Assembly (NCBI GenBank): GCA_016124375.1 | Contig: WGNV01000009.1 | Span: 1 to 64,000 of the forward strand | Direction: 5' to 3' | Source of the DNA: Tepidisphaera sp. | Lineage (GTDB): Bacteria > Planctomycetota > Phycisphaerae > Phycisphaerales > UBA1924 | Length of the DNA: 64,000 bases | In this document: positions 24,282 to 33,024 of the stretch, piece after piece | Numbering within the stretch: the stretch's first letter is position 1 | Layout: each line of letters starts with the position of its first letter | Position numbers and translations under genes: made by a program | Notes under the pieces: generated by a model | Databases searched by the model: none | What the model saw: the letters and a program-made list of their open reading frames with translations, nothing else | What the model was told of the DNA's origin: nothing

Positions 24282-24534
24282 GTGTTTGGGAGTCTATCGG
24301 AAGGGGTGTGGCCGCGATGGGGAGAACTTGACTTTGGGCTTGGGCGTAGCACGATGTAGGCGAATGGTTTCAGGCGTGTTCCAGGCGTGTTGCTGTTGTT
24401 GTCGGGCGTAATGCCCTGACTGACGACGCGCCTTGGGCGGAGCTTTCTGAGTTCTGGCACAGCCGCCCTGACCAATGCATCCAAAAGAGCGTGAATGACG
24501 GTGGGGGTCCCTTTCGGGATTGAAGGAGTTGTGC
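24282..24534. other. Intergenic region before the cysteine-synthase-like gene
   Basis: About 250 bp of lower G/C content than average. GGGGGTCCCTTTCGGGATTG (24502-24521) could form a small hairpin just before the Shine-Dalgarno. No riboswitch family was recognised. Confidence 0.35.
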
Positions 24535-25557
24535 ATGCATTCGAGCCCGGAGAATCGTGTGCGGAGTGACGCAGGCCGCCCTGACTTGGACGCGAGGGTC
24601 TTCGAGTCGGTGCTGGACATGCTTCCCAGCGAGGCGAACCCGACGCCGCTGGTGAGGTTGCAGAGGTTGGTGCCGCCGGGGAGCACGCTGTATGCCAAAC
24701 TTGAATGGATGAATCCGTTCGGGTCGGTGAAGGACCGGGCGGCGTGGGAGATGCTGCGGGACTTGGAAGAGCGCGGGCAACTGGGGGAGGCCAAGCCCGG
24801 GCGCGGCGTGGTGGAGCCCACGAGCGGGAACACGGGTTTGTCGCTGGCGGCGCTGGCCAGCATGCGCGGCTATGGCATGCGGGCGGTGGTGCCCTCGAAG
24901 GTGCCGGATGAGAAGAAGGCGTTACTCAGGCTGGCCGGGGCCGAGGTGGATGTGACGACGGATGCGCTGTGCCCCTTGCCCGGCAGCGAGGACGGGGCGA
25001 TCGGGCTGGCCCGGACGTACGCGCGGGCACAGGGCGACAAGTACGTGATGCCCAATCAATATGAGAACCAGGCCAACGCCCGGGCCCACGAGCGGACCAC
25101 CGGGCCCGAGATCTGGCGGCAGACGGCGGGCCGGGTCACGCACGTGTTCACGGCGCTGGGGACGGTGGGCACGGCGACGGGGCTGGCGCGGTATCTGCGG
25201 AAGCAGAACCCGGATGTGAAGATCATCGCGGTGCAACCGAGCCCGGGGCATGATGTGCCGGGGTTGCGGAACGTGAGCGAACTAAGCGTGAGCAAGTTGT
25301 TTGACCCGAGCCTGATCAGCGAGATTCTGGAGATACCCCACGAGTTGGCGTACACGCGGGCGGCGGAGCTCTTCCGGCGCGAGGGGTTGCGGGCGGGGCC
25401 TTCGTCCGGGTTGATCTTTGAGGGTGCCCGGCGCGTGGCGGAGCGCGATGGGGTGGGGCTGGGCGTGATGATCTTTTGTGATGACGTGTTCAAGTATGTG
25501 AGCAGCATGCGGAAGCACTTGCCGGAGTTGGGGAAGTTCAACGTGGAGGGGGAGTAG
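24535..25557 (+). CDS. Cysteine synthase/cystathionine beta-synthase-family PLP enzyme
   Basis: A 340-residue fold-type II PLP enzyme. NPFGSVKDRAAWEML holds Lys66, the PLP-binding lysine; PTSGNTGLSLAALA and TALGTVGTATGLARYL are the substrate- and phosphate-binding loops. It resembles O-acetylserine sulfhydrylases, but the C-terminal part (GPSSGLIFEGARRV, IFCDDVFKYVSSM) fits the CysK/CysM-like subgroup used with carrier proteins or other acceptors. Shine-Dalgarno GAAGGAG at 24522-24528 is 6 nt from ATG. The next gene on the strand encodes a sulfurtransferase, so sulfur metabolism is the shared theme. Confidence 0.88.
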   Translation: MHSSPENRVRSDAGRPDLDARVFESVLDMLPSEANPTPLVRLQRLVPPGSTLYAKLEWMNPFGSVKDRAAWEMLRDLEERGQLGEAKPGRGVVEPTSGNTGLSLAALASMRGYGMRAVVPSKVPDEKKALLRLAGAEVDVTTDALCPLPGSEDGAIGLARTYARAQGDKYVMPNQYENQANARAHERTTGPEIWRQTAGRVTHVFTALGTVGTATGLARYLRKQNPDVKIIAVQPSPGHDVPGLRNVSELSVSKLFDPSLISEILEIPHELAYTRAAELFRREGLRAGPSSGLIFEGARRVAERDGVGLGVMIFCDDVFKYVSSMRKHLPELGKFNVEGE

Positions 25558-25580
25558 GCAGAAGAGGTAGAGATGGAAGG

Positions 25581-25602
25581 ACACAGGCCGGAGGCCTGTG
25601 CC
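25581..25602. repeat. Dispersed palindrome, GGCACAGGC family
   Basis: ACACAGGCC-GGA-GGCCTGTGCC between the two sulfur-metabolism genes, followed by CCACGAGATGG as in other copies. Confidence 0.75.
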
Positions 25603-25670
25603 ACGAGATGGAGTAGAGAAGACAAAGCAGCACACACCGGGCGAGTGGCCCGGAGAGGAGCGAAGCGACC

Positions 25671-26531
25671 ATGGCGTATGCGAACCCTGACGTATTAGTT
25701 TCGGCGGCGTGGGTGTTGGAACACCTCAAGGACCCCAAGGTGCGGATCATCGAGGTGGACGTCGACCCCAAGCAATATCACGCCGGGCACATCCCCGGGG
25801 CGATCGGCCTGGATTGGACCAAGGACCTGCAGGACCCGGTGCAGCGGGATATTCCGACCAAGGAACACCTGGAAACCCTGCTGGGCTCGCGGGGTGTGAG
25901 CCACGAGCACACGATCGTGCTGTATGGCGACGCCAGCAACTGGTTCGCGGCTTACGGCTTCTGGCTGCTGAAGCTGTACGGGCACAAGGACGTGCGGCTG
26001 CTCGACGGCGGACGCTCCAAGTGGCTGGCGACCGAAAGCCTGCCGATGACCAATGAGGTGCCGTCGTACCCGCCGACGACGTACAAGGCGCAGGCGCTGG
26101 ACCTGACGTATCGGGCGCGGGTGGTGGAGGCGCTGGAAGCGAGCCAGAAGGCCAAGGCGGCGGGGGCGCAGTTGGTGGATGTGCGCTCGCCCGATGAGTT
26201 CAGCGGCAAGGTGATCGCGCCCCCCGGCATGACGGAGACGGCGCAGCGGGCGGGGCATATTCCTGGGGCGGTGAGCGTGCCGTGGGGCAGCGCGGTGAAT
26301 CAGGACGGCACGTTCAAGAGCGCCGACGAACTGCGGCAGATTTATGTGGAGGGCAAGGGCTTGAAGGCCGAGACGCCGACGGTGGCGTATTGCAGAATCG
26401 GCGAGCGCAGCAGCCACACGTGGTTTGTGCTGAAGTATCTGCTGGGGTTCAAGAACGTGAAGAACTATGACGGGAGTTGGACGGAGTATGGGAGCATGAT
26501 TGGGGTGCCGATCGAACGGGATGTTCGATGA
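25671..26531 (+). CDS. Thiosulfate/3-mercaptopyruvate sulfurtransferase (double rhodanese)
   Basis: A 286-residue cytosolic enzyme with two rhodanese domains. The N-terminal inactive one has VRIIEVDVDPKQYHAGHIPG and GRSKWL. The C-terminal catalytic one has QLVDVRSPDEFSGKVIAPPG, HIPGAVSVPWGSAV, and active-site loop YCRIGERSSHTWF with Cys241. The CRIGER loop is the thiosulfate-type variant of the family. It moves sulfane sulfur to acceptors such as cyanide or thiols. It lies 113 bp after the cysteine-synthase-like gene. Confidence 0.93.
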   Translation: MAYANPDVLVSAAWVLEHLKDPKVRIIEVDVDPKQYHAGHIPGAIGLDWTKDLQDPVQRDIPTKEHLETLLGSRGVSHEHTIVLYGDASNWFAAYGFWLLKLYGHKDVRLLDGGRSKWLATESLPMTNEVPSYPPTTYKAQALDLTYRARVVEALEASQKAKAAGAQLVDVRSPDEFSGKVIAPPGMTETAQRAGHIPGAVSVPWGSAVNQDGTFKSADELRQIYVEGKGLKAETPTVAYCRIGERSSHTWFVLKYLLGFKNVKNYDGSWTEYGSMIGVPIERDVR

Positions 26532-26538
26532 AGGTTCC

Positions 26539-26642
26539 AAATGGCTAAAGGGCTAAATTGCCAAATGGCTAAATTTGGAGTGGGCGTTCTGGAGACGGTT
26601 GTCTCTGATGTAGCATTTTAGCAATTTGGGGTTTAGCCATTT
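26539..26642. repeat. Inverted pair of octamer arrays
   Basis: Left array of five 8-mers (AAATGGCT, AAAGGGCT, AAATTGCC, AAATGGCT, AAATTTGG; 26539-26578). Right array of four 8-mers in the complementary sense (TAGCATTT, TAGCAATT, TGGGGTTT, AGCCATTT; 26611-26642). The tsaE stop codon (26633-26635) lies in the right array. Confidence 0.8.
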
Positions 26643-27124
26643 GCGGGGGGATTGGCCGCGGTGTTCCACTCGATTCGGCGCGAGGATTCGCCGACCGGCG
26701 TGATCTTGACGTGCGTGACATCGCGGCCGATGGCGGCCGCGATTTTTTGTGGCCACTCGATGATGGCCGCGGCGTTGCCACGGGCGCGACCTTGCTCATC
26801 GAAGAGGCGTTCCCAGCCGAGGCTGTCGAGGTCGTCGGAGCCGCTCAGGCGGTAGGCGTCGACGTGGATGAGCAGGTCGATGTTGGCTTTGCGGGCGGCG
26901 GGGGCGATGGGATAGGTATTGATGACGACGAAGGTGGGGCTGGAGACCAGGGCAGGCGCGACGCCGAGAGCCGCGGCCAGGCCTCGAACGAAGGTGGTTT
27001 TGCCGGCGCCCATGGGCCCGTGGAGGGCGATGACGCAGCCGGGGGTGAGGGAGGCGGCGACGCGGGCGGCGACGCGAAGGGTGGCGTCGAGGTCGGGGCA
27101 GTCGAAGGTTTGCGGCGCGGGCAT
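26633..27124 (-). CDS. tsaE: tRNA threonylcarbamoyladenosine biosynthesis ATPase TsaE
   Basis: A 163-residue P-loop protein needed with TsaB and TsaD for t6A37 modification of tRNA. Walker A is HGPMGAGKTTFVRGL; LVSSPTFVVINTYP is the TsaE-specific segment, and IHVDAYRLSGSDDLDSLGW plus IIEWPQKI complete the family pattern. ATG 27124 was chosen because upstream codons derive from a repeat arm. The final residues (PPANG) are encoded by an octamer repeat, suggesting the native C-terminus was altered slightly. Confidence 0.93.
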   Translation of the reverse strand: MPAPQTFDCPDLDATLRVAARVAASLTPGCVIALHGPMGAGKTTFVRGLAAALGVAPALVSSPTFVVINTYPIAPAARKANIDLLIHVDAYRLSGSDDLDSLGWERLFDEQGRARGNAAAIIEWPQKIAAAIGRDVTHVKITPVGESSRRIEWNTAANPPANG

Positions 27125-27169
27125 GGGGGATGTGGAAAGAGGAGCGGCGTTGTGCGTGCGATTGTCGGT

Positions 27170-27197
27170 GAGACCCTCGCTTGCGCTTCGGGCTCGT
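27170..27197. repeat. 76-nt element, single right arm
   Basis: Only one 28-nt arm remains (GAGACCCTCGCTTGCGCTTC onward), between tsaE and thiL. The partner arm and centre are absent. Confidence 0.8.
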
Positions 27198-27203
27198 AGG
27201 AGT

Positions 27204-28163
27204 TTAGTGTTCCCAGCCGTGCGAGGAGATGTCGAGGGTTTGGCCGCTGGGGCGGCGGAGGCGGACGCCTTGGCCTTGCGTGACACGGCCGATGCGGGTG
27301 ACGGGGGTTTCGCCGAGGGCTTTGGGGGCGTGGGGGGCGCAGAAGAGGAGTTCGTAGTCTTCGCCGTCGGCGAGGGCGCGGATGGCGTCGGTCAGGCCGG
27401 GGGAGAGGGGGAGTTGGGATTCATCGAGTTCGATGGCGACCCCGGATGCCGCGGCGATGCGCGAGGCGTCGAGGCCCAGGCCATCGGAGACGTCGATCAT
27501 GGCGTGCAGGTCAGGCCCGAGTTCGTGGCGGAGCAGGGCGCCTTCGCGCAGGCGGGGTTCGAAGGTGAGGTGGTGGCCCAAGCCACTGGGCAGGAGCGAG
27601 CCGCCGATGTGCCCGGTGATGTAGACGTGGTCGCCGTGCTTCGCGCCGGCGCGGTGGACGGGCGGGCCCTGGATGGTGCCGATGGCGGTGAGGGTGAGGG
27701 TGAGCGGGCCGGGGTGGGCGCTGGCGAAGGAGGCGACGTCGCCCCCGACGACGGGGCATTGCCAGGCGGCGCCCCAGCGGTGGGTGGCGGCGGCCAGCAC
27801 GCGGGCGGCTTCGGGCGGGAAGTCGTGGGGCAGCGTGGCGGTGCAGAGGGCGCACAGGGGCTGGCCACCCATCGCGGCGAGGTCGGAGATGCTGCGGGCG
27901 ATTGTTTTGCGGGCGTAGAGGTCGAGCAATTCGTCGCGGCTCAGGGAGTCGATGCCGGGGAAGGGGGAGTGCCAGCCGCCGGGCGGGCTGGGGGCGTGAC
28001 GGCCTTCGATGACTTGATCGACGGTGAGGAGGAGGGTGTCGCCGCCGGGTGTGCGGACGGCGGCACAGTCATCGCCTGGGGCGAGGAGGACGTGGGGGAA
28101 GGCGGCGGACTGGCCGGCGGCGATGGAGGCGATGTGGGCCAGCAGCGAAAGCTCGTGGGCCAT
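27204..28163 (-). CDS. thiL: Thiamine-monophosphate kinase ThiL
   Basis: A 319-residue ATP-dependent enzyme making thiamine diphosphate. The AIR-synthase-like fold shows LAPGDDCAAVRTPGG, LTVDQVIEGRHAP, ARKTIARSISDLAAMGGQP, VVGGDVASFASAHPG, TGHIGGSLLP and MIDVSDGLGLDASRIA. Metal- and ATP-binding Asp residues in GDD, SDLAAMGG, GGD and DVSDG are kept. It ends 80 bp upstream of tsaE on the same strand and may be cotranscribed with it, apart from the repeat arm between them. The divergent ferredoxin-like gene starts 33 bp away. Confidence 0.93.
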   Translation of the reverse strand: MAHELSLLAHIASIAAGQSAAFPHVLLAPGDDCAAVRTPGGDTLLLTVDQVIEGRHAPSPPGGWHSPFPGIDSLSRDELLDLYARKTIARSISDLAAMGGQPLCALCTATLPHDFPPEAARVLAAATHRWGAAWQCPVVGGDVASFASAHPGPLTLTLTAIGTIQGPPVHRAGAKHGDHVYITGHIGGSLLPSGLGHHLTFEPRLREGALLRHELGPDLHAMIDVSDGLGLDASRIAAASGVAIELDESQLPLSPGLTDAIRALADGEDYELLFCAPHAPKALGETPVTRIGRVTQGQGVRLRRPSGQTLDISSHGWEH

Positions 28164-28196
28164 GGGGCATGGTAGGGGCGGGGGCTAGGATGATTC

Positions 28197-28493
28197 GTGC
28201 AGCCCGACGACGAAGTGTGCCTGTGCTTTCACGTGAGCCTGCGGAAGATTCGGGCGTTTTTGCAACGTGAGAACCCGCCCGTGGCGTCACTGATCAGCGA
28301 GTGTTTGGGGGCGGGCACGGGGTGCATGTGGTGCGTGCCGTTTTTGAAGCACCTGCACAAGATGCATGCGAACGGGAAAGCGATCGATCTCTCGGTGAGC
28401 CCGGAGGAGTACGCGCGGACGCGATTGGTGTATCGGGAGACGAATGAGCGGGATGCGGGGGTGGTGAAGAAGGCGACGGAAGAAGAGACGTAG
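28197..28493 (+). CDS. BFD-like [2Fe-2S]-binding protein
   Basis: A 98-residue protein starting with GTG. The bacterioferritin-associated ferredoxin-type Cys pattern is visible: VCLCFHVS then GAGTGCMWCVPFL, i.e. C-x-C and C-x2-C separated by about 34 residues. It likely carries a [2Fe-2S] cluster and passes electrons or senses iron. The last codons (KKATEEET) run into an octamer repeat whose TAG is the stop, so the original end may differ. No bacterioferritin gene is nearby. Confidence 0.78.
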   Translation: MQPDDEVCLCFHVSLRKIRAFLQRENPPVASLISECLGAGTGCMWCVPFLKHLHKMHANGKAIDLSVSPEEYARTRLVYRETNERDAGVVKKATEEET

Positions 28494-28553
28494 TTTCCGA
28501 GAGACAGAGAGACGTAGTTCCCGAGAGACGAAGAGACGGAGTTCGAAGAGGCG
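28483..28553. repeat. Octamer tandem array at the BFD gene stop
   Basis: 8-mers of AAGAGACG/GAGAGACG/TAGTTCCC/GAGTTCGA type with one or two frame slips. The stop codon of the BFD-like gene is within it. Confidence 0.75.
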
Positions 28554-28690
28554 GAAGGGGACGGAGAAGAAGGCAGCGAGGCATGCGGCATCCAGGCATC
28601 GAGACGACTCTTGCTCCGGTCTCCTCTGCCGCGCCTTTTCTCCTCTTCTTCTCCTCTTCCTCGTCTTTCTCGGCGCATCTTTGCTTTTCT

Positions 28691-28774
28691 TGTTTTCTTC
28701 CTCTCTGTATCTCTGTGACTCTGTGGTGAACTGCTCTGAGGTGAAACACTGACGCCCCTCTCGGAGAGAGGGGC
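28691..28774. repeat. Octamer array plus GCCCCTCTC palindrome
   Basis: Reverse-sense array TCTCTGTA, TCTCTGTG, ACTCTGTG, GTGAAC (near 28700-28733) followed by GCCCCTCTC-GGA-GAGAGGGGC (28754-28774). The gap 28494-28850 is made almost entirely of repeats and a terminator. Confidence 0.7.
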
Positions 28775-28785
28775 CACCCAAGAAA

Positions 28786-28809
28786 AAAGCCCCGCGTGCG
28801 CGGGGCTTT
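28786..28809. terminator. Bidirectional terminator between convergent genes
   Basis: AAAGCCCCGC/GCGGGGCTTT stem with GTGC loop. The A-run on the left serves the reverse-strand gene at 28851. Confidence 0.8.
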
Positions 28810-28810
28810 G

Positions 28811-28848
28811 AACTTCGTCTCTTCGTCTCTCCGGAACTTCGTCTCTTT
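28811..28848. repeat. Octamer array touching the TPR-alphaCTD gene end
   Basis: AACTT-CGTCTCTT-CGTCTCTC-CGGAACTT-CGTCTCTT. Reverse sense of the AAGAGACG/AAGTTCCG family, 2 bp from the stop codon. Confidence 0.75.
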
Positions 28849-28850
28849 GC

Positions 28851-29789
28851 TTACGAATCCAGGATCCGCAGGCCCAAGCCGTGCTCGGCCAGGCGTTCCT
28901 TCACTTCGGTGAGCGAGGTCGCGCCGAAGTTCTTGATGCCCATGAGCTCGGCCTCGGTGTGCGAGGCCAGGTCGCCCAGGGTCTGGATGTTGAGCAACTG
29001 CAGCGCCTTGCGGGCACGCACGGAGAGTTGCAGGTCGCTGACCGGCTTGGCCAGCACCGTCTCCTTGCCCGAGCCCTTGTACTGCTCCATGAGGGCGCGG
29101 CGGGCGGCGCGGTGGGCGTCTTCCAGGCCCTGGCCCAGGCGCAGGCCCTTGGCCTGAAGCATCTTCTTAATCTCGAGCAGGCTGCTCTCGCCGAAGTTCT
29201 TGTAGCTGAGCAACTCGGCCTCGGTGATGCGGAGCAGGTCGCCCAGCGAGCGAATGTTCATCTTCTTGAGGCACGTGCGGGCGCGGACGGAGAGTTCGAA
29301 ATCCGTCACGGGCGTGTCGAGCAGGGCCTTGCGCTTGAAGACGTCGCGGTCCTTCTCTTCGACGGTCACCATCTCGCGGCTGGCGGCGATGTCCTTCATG
29401 AACAGCGTCGCACGCGGGTGATTCGGGCGGGTCTCGAGCACCTGGCGCAGGCAGCGCTCGGCGGAGGCGTAGTCCTCGCGGTCTTCGTACATCACCGCGA
29501 GGTTGAGCAGGGCGTTGACCATCGGGGGCTGTTGCTCGACGCAGCGCTCGTAGAGGGCCAGGGCTTCGTCTTCTTCGCCGACGAGATCGAGGGCGAAGGC
29601 GAGGCGGAAGAGGGCCTCGCCGCTGGTCGGGTCGGCGTTGACGGCCTTGCGCAGTTCGGTGATGTGAACCTCGCGGTTGCCCTGCTGATCAGCGGCCTTG
29701 GCGGCGGCGATGAACTTGGCAGCGGCCTGCGGGTCGCGGTGCGTCGCGTCGGAAACACCGATCACGGTATCGAGAGGATCGTGGGCCAT
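28851..29789 (-). CDS. TPR protein with two RNA polymerase alpha-CTD domains
   Basis: A 312-residue protein. Residues about 20-130 contain TPR helices: EALFRLAFALDLVGEEDEAL, NALLNLAVMYEDREDYASA and CLRQVLETRPNHPRATLF. Two copies of the RNA polymerase alpha C-terminal helix-hairpin-helix domain follow: FELSVRARTCLKKMNIRSLG with LLRITEAELLSYKNFGESSL (about 165-210), and LQLSVRARKALQLLNIQTLG with LASHTEAELMGIKNFGATSL (about 250-300). It lacks the alpha N-terminal domain, so it is not RpoA itself. It may bridge DNA UP elements or regulators to another complex. Its composition matches its neighbours. Confidence 0.9.
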   Translation of the reverse strand: MAHDPLDTVIGVSDATHRDPQAAAKFIAAAKAADQQGNREVHITELRKAVNADPTSGEALFRLAFALDLVGEEDEALALYERCVEQQPPMVNALLNLAVMYEDREDYASAERCLRQVLETRPNHPRATLFMKDIAASREMVTVEEKDRDVFKRKALLDTPVTDFELSVRARTCLKKMNIRSLGDLLRITEAELLSYKNFGESSLLEIKKMLQAKGLRLGQGLEDAHRAARRALMEQYKGSGKETVLAKPVSDLQLSVRARKALQLLNIQTLGDLASHTEAELMGIKNFGATSLTEVKERLAEHGLGLRILDS

Positions 29790-29994
29790 GGGGTCGCTCC
29801 TGGGTTGCTGTCGCCCGCACGAGCCGCGGGACTGGAATCGAGAATCCGCGGCTCAAAGTCTGGGCCGGAGGCAACACTAGACACGCCTTCAATCCGACTC
29901 AAGCGTCAAACCAAACATATACCTACTTATACGAACATCCACCTTCCATTCTATGAGACTATCGCAAGTCGGCGTGGCATTGGGCGGGCCGGGT

Positions 29995-30023
29995 TTGACA
30001 CCCGCGCCATTGATACTCATACT
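29995..30023 (+). promoter_or_regulatory. Promoter of the ArsR-ArsC pair, apparently leaderless
   Basis: TTGACA (29995-30000) and CATACT (30018-30023) are 17 bp apart. The ATGs at 30027/30030 lie at the expected transcription start. An inverted repeat ACTTG-N10-CAAGT (30021-30040) overlaps start site and -10 and is a candidate operator. Confidence 0.55.
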
Positions 30024-30026
30024 TGC

Positions 30027-30422
30027 ATGATGACACAAGTGTACACGCGTATGGCGGCGACGCCGAAGCGGGCCGCTCGCTCGAAGCGGCCGTTGGACCG
30101 CATGCTCGATGTCTCCCTCTTCCGGGCGCTGGGTGATCCGACGCGGGTCAGGCTGCTGGCGTGCCTGATCAAGTGCGGGCGGGCCTGCGGGGTGGGAGAG
30201 CTGGCGGCGTGCTGCAGCGTGGATCTGTCGGTGGTATCGCGGCACCTCGCGATGCTGGCGCGGGCGGGGCTCATCAAGGGCGAGAAGAAGGGGCGGGAGA
30301 TGCGGTACGCGCCGCTTGGTGGCGATTTGGCCGCGAGGCTGCGGGAGTTGGCGGCGGAGATCGACGCGTGCGGGGCGGCGTGCGAGCCGGGGTGCTGCGA
30401 GGGGGCGTGCGAGAAGAAGTGA
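30027..30422 (+). CDS. ArsR/SmtB-family metalloregulator
   Basis: A 131-residue repressor. The winged helix includes SLFRALGDPTRVRLLACLIK, recognition helix CCSVDLSVVSRHLAMLARAG and wing KKGREMRYAPL. Cys residues are abundant: CLIKCGRACG and ELAACCSVD near the DNA-binding helices, and a C-terminal CGAACEPGCCEGACEKK that could bind As(III) or a soft metal. The two adjacent ATGs 30027 and 30030 are both possible; the second coincides with the predicted transcript start. The gene is followed on the same strand by an arsenate-reductase-like gene, fitting arsenic-type control. Confidence 0.88.
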   Translation: MMTQVYTRMAATPKRAARSKRPLDRMLDVSLFRALGDPTRVRLLACLIKCGRACGVGELAACCSVDLSVVSRHLAMLARAGLIKGEKKGREMRYAPLGGDLAARLRELAAEIDACGAACEPGCCEGACEKK

Positions 30423-30434
30423 AGGACTGGTTGG

Positions 30435-30456
30435 ACACAAGCGGGACGACTGTGCC
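30435..30456. repeat. Degenerate GGCACAGGC-family palindrome
   Basis: ACACAAGCGGGACGACTGTGCC followed by ACGAG, between the ArsR and ArsC-like genes. Two arm mismatches relative to other copies. Confidence 0.65.
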
Positions 30457-30496
30457 ACGAGACGTGGAAGCAAGAAGGCGAAGAAGGAGGCGGGAC

Positions 30497-31286
<790 letters not shown>

Positions 31287-31398
31287 GAAGAGGACGTAGA
31301 AGAAGGCAGCCAGGCAGGCGGCATCGAGGCATCGAGTAAAGGCACCTTCCTGTCTCCTCTTCCTCTTCTTTCTCGGCGCATCTTTGCTTCTGTTTTTC

Positions 31399-31456
31399 TT
31401 CTCTGTGCCTCTGTGACTCTGTGGTGAAATACTCCGCCCCTCTCGGAGAGAGGGGC
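31399..31456. repeat. Octamer array plus GCCCCTCTC palindrome
   Basis: TTCTCTGT, GCCTCTGT, GACTCTGT, GGTGAAAT (31399-31430), then GCCCCTCTC-GGA-GAGAGGGGC (31436-31456), 13 bp from the MATE gene stop. Confidence 0.75.
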
Positions 31457-31469
31457 CACCCAGACCCGC

Positions 31470-32966
31470 CTAGCTCATCACGCCGTCGGTCGTCATGGCT
31501 TTGGCTTCCAGCGGTTCGCCCGCGGCGTGTTTGAGCAGGTCGATGGTCTTCCACTTGCCCGCAACAAAGCGGAGCAGCAGGACGATGCCGAGCAGCGCGA
31601 TGTAGGCGGCGGCGGTGATCCAGGGCCCAAGCGAACTCAGGCCCGGGAAGAACCGGACCATCCCCAAGCCCCCGAAGACGATGACAACCCAACTGAGGAT
31701 GACGGTGGCGACGCCGGGGAAGACGGTGTCGCCCGCGCCACGCAAGGCGCCGGAGAGGGTCATGGCGGCGGCGTCGAAGAGTTGGAAGCACGCGGCGGCG
31801 ATGAGCATCTGCGAGCCGAGATGGATGATCTCGGCGACCTCGGCGTCGGGCGTGCCGTCTTCGATGAAGAACTGCACCAGCGGGCGCCGGAAGACGACGA
31901 ACACAATCGCGCACAAGCCCATGTAGCCCATGGCCAGGCTGGTCGCCAGCCAGGCGCGGCGGCCAGCGATGTCCGGGCGCTTCATGCCCATGTACTTGCC
32001 CGTGATGGCGGTGCAGGCGACAGAGATGCCGACGGCGGGCATGAAGGACATGGACATGTATTGATGGGCGATCCACCCCGCGCTGGCGTGCTGGGCGCCG
32101 AAGTGGCTGACCAGGTAGACCATGAAGAAGCCCCAGCAGATCATCTCGTTGCCGAACATGAGGCCGCCCGGCCAGCCGAGTTTCAGGAGATCACGGATGT
32201 GGGGCCAGCTTGGGCGCCAGGCGCGGCGGGTGGCGAAGGTGGCGTTGATCTTGGGCGAAAGAAACAGCGCGAGCGGGATGGAGAGCTCGACGAAAGTGGC
32301 GATGACCGTGCCGTAGGCAGAGCCCGCGATGCCCTGGGGGGCGATGTGCAGGGCGTGGCCGGCCTGGCTGACGAGGCGGCCAAAGAGGCCGAGGTCGCCG
32401 GGGATCGGTCCATCGCCGAAGACGAGCACGGCGCTGACGAGCAGGTTGACGATGTTCGCGGTGACGCCGGCGACCATGACGATCCCCGCGCGGTGGAGGC
32501 CATAGAAGAAGTTGGAGATGGCGCGGGTGCTGAGGTTGAGGAAGGCGCCGAAGAGGAGGATCTGGCCATATTGGGCGCCCAGGCGGGCCTGCTCGGGGTC
32601 GATGTGGGCGGCGGCGAAGATGGCGGGCAGGAGGAAGGAATACGGGATGAAGACCAGGGCGCAGGCCCAGGCGATCCACACGCCGTTCCAGGCGTAGGGG
32701 GCGGCCCGCTCGGGACGCTTGGCGCCCATGTTCTGCGAGACGTAGGTGTTGATCATCGTCAGGATGCCCATGGCGACCGATTGGGGCACCCAGGAGGCGA
32801 GGCCCCCGTTGCCCTGAGCGCCGACATAGACGGCGCCCAGGCGGCTGACGAGCCACTTGTCGGTGAAGGTCATGACCGTGTAGGAGGTCATGGTCGCGAC
32901 GGTGGGCCCGGCGATAGCGAAGAGCTCGGCAATCGCCGAGCGCGGCTGTTCTGGCTGAGATGACAT
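31470..32966 (-). CDS. MATE-family multidrug/Na+ antiporter
   Basis: A 498-residue inner-membrane protein with about 12 hydrophobic helices in two homologous halves. Typical MATE features: IAGPTVATMTSYTVMTFTDK in helix 1, GNGGLASWVPQSVAMGILTM, NTYVSQNMGAKRPERA, and in the second half GWPGGLMFGNEMICWGFFMV, GISVACTAITGKYMGMKRPD and SGALRGAGDTVFPG. It exports cationic compounds using Na+ or H+; the substrate cannot be told from sequence. It faces the ArsC-like gene convergently across repeats. Confidence 0.92.
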   Translation of the reverse strand: MSSQPEQPRSAIAELFAIAGPTVATMTSYTVMTFTDKWLVSRLGAVYVGAQGNGGLASWVPQSVAMGILTMINTYVSQNMGAKRPERAAPYAWNGVWIAWACALVFIPYSFLLPAIFAAAHIDPEQARLGAQYGQILLFGAFLNLSTRAISNFFYGLHRAGIVMVAGVTANIVNLLVSAVLVFGDGPIPGDLGLFGRLVSQAGHALHIAPQGIAGSAYGTVIATFVELSIPLALFLSPKINATFATRRAWRPSWPHIRDLLKLGWPGGLMFGNEMICWGFFMVYLVSHFGAQHASAGWIAHQYMSMSFMPAVGISVACTAITGKYMGMKRPDIAGRRAWLATSLAMGYMGLCAIVFVVFRRPLVQFFIEDGTPDAEVAEIIHLGSQMLIAAACFQLFDAAAMTLSGALRGAGDTVFPGVATVILSWVVIVFGGLGMVRFFPGLSSLGPWITAAAYIALLGIVLLLRFVAGKWKTIDLLKHAAGEPLEAKAMTTDGVMS

Positions 32967-33024
32967 GGGTGTGGGCGAGTGTAGGGGCGGGTGTTGCGCG
33001 GTAGCCGCGATTCGCGGGAGGGCG

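Noticed and set aside
28851..29789. RNA polymerase alpha subunit (rpoA)
   Set aside because: The alpha N-terminal assembly domain is absent, and there are two CTDs plus TPRs.
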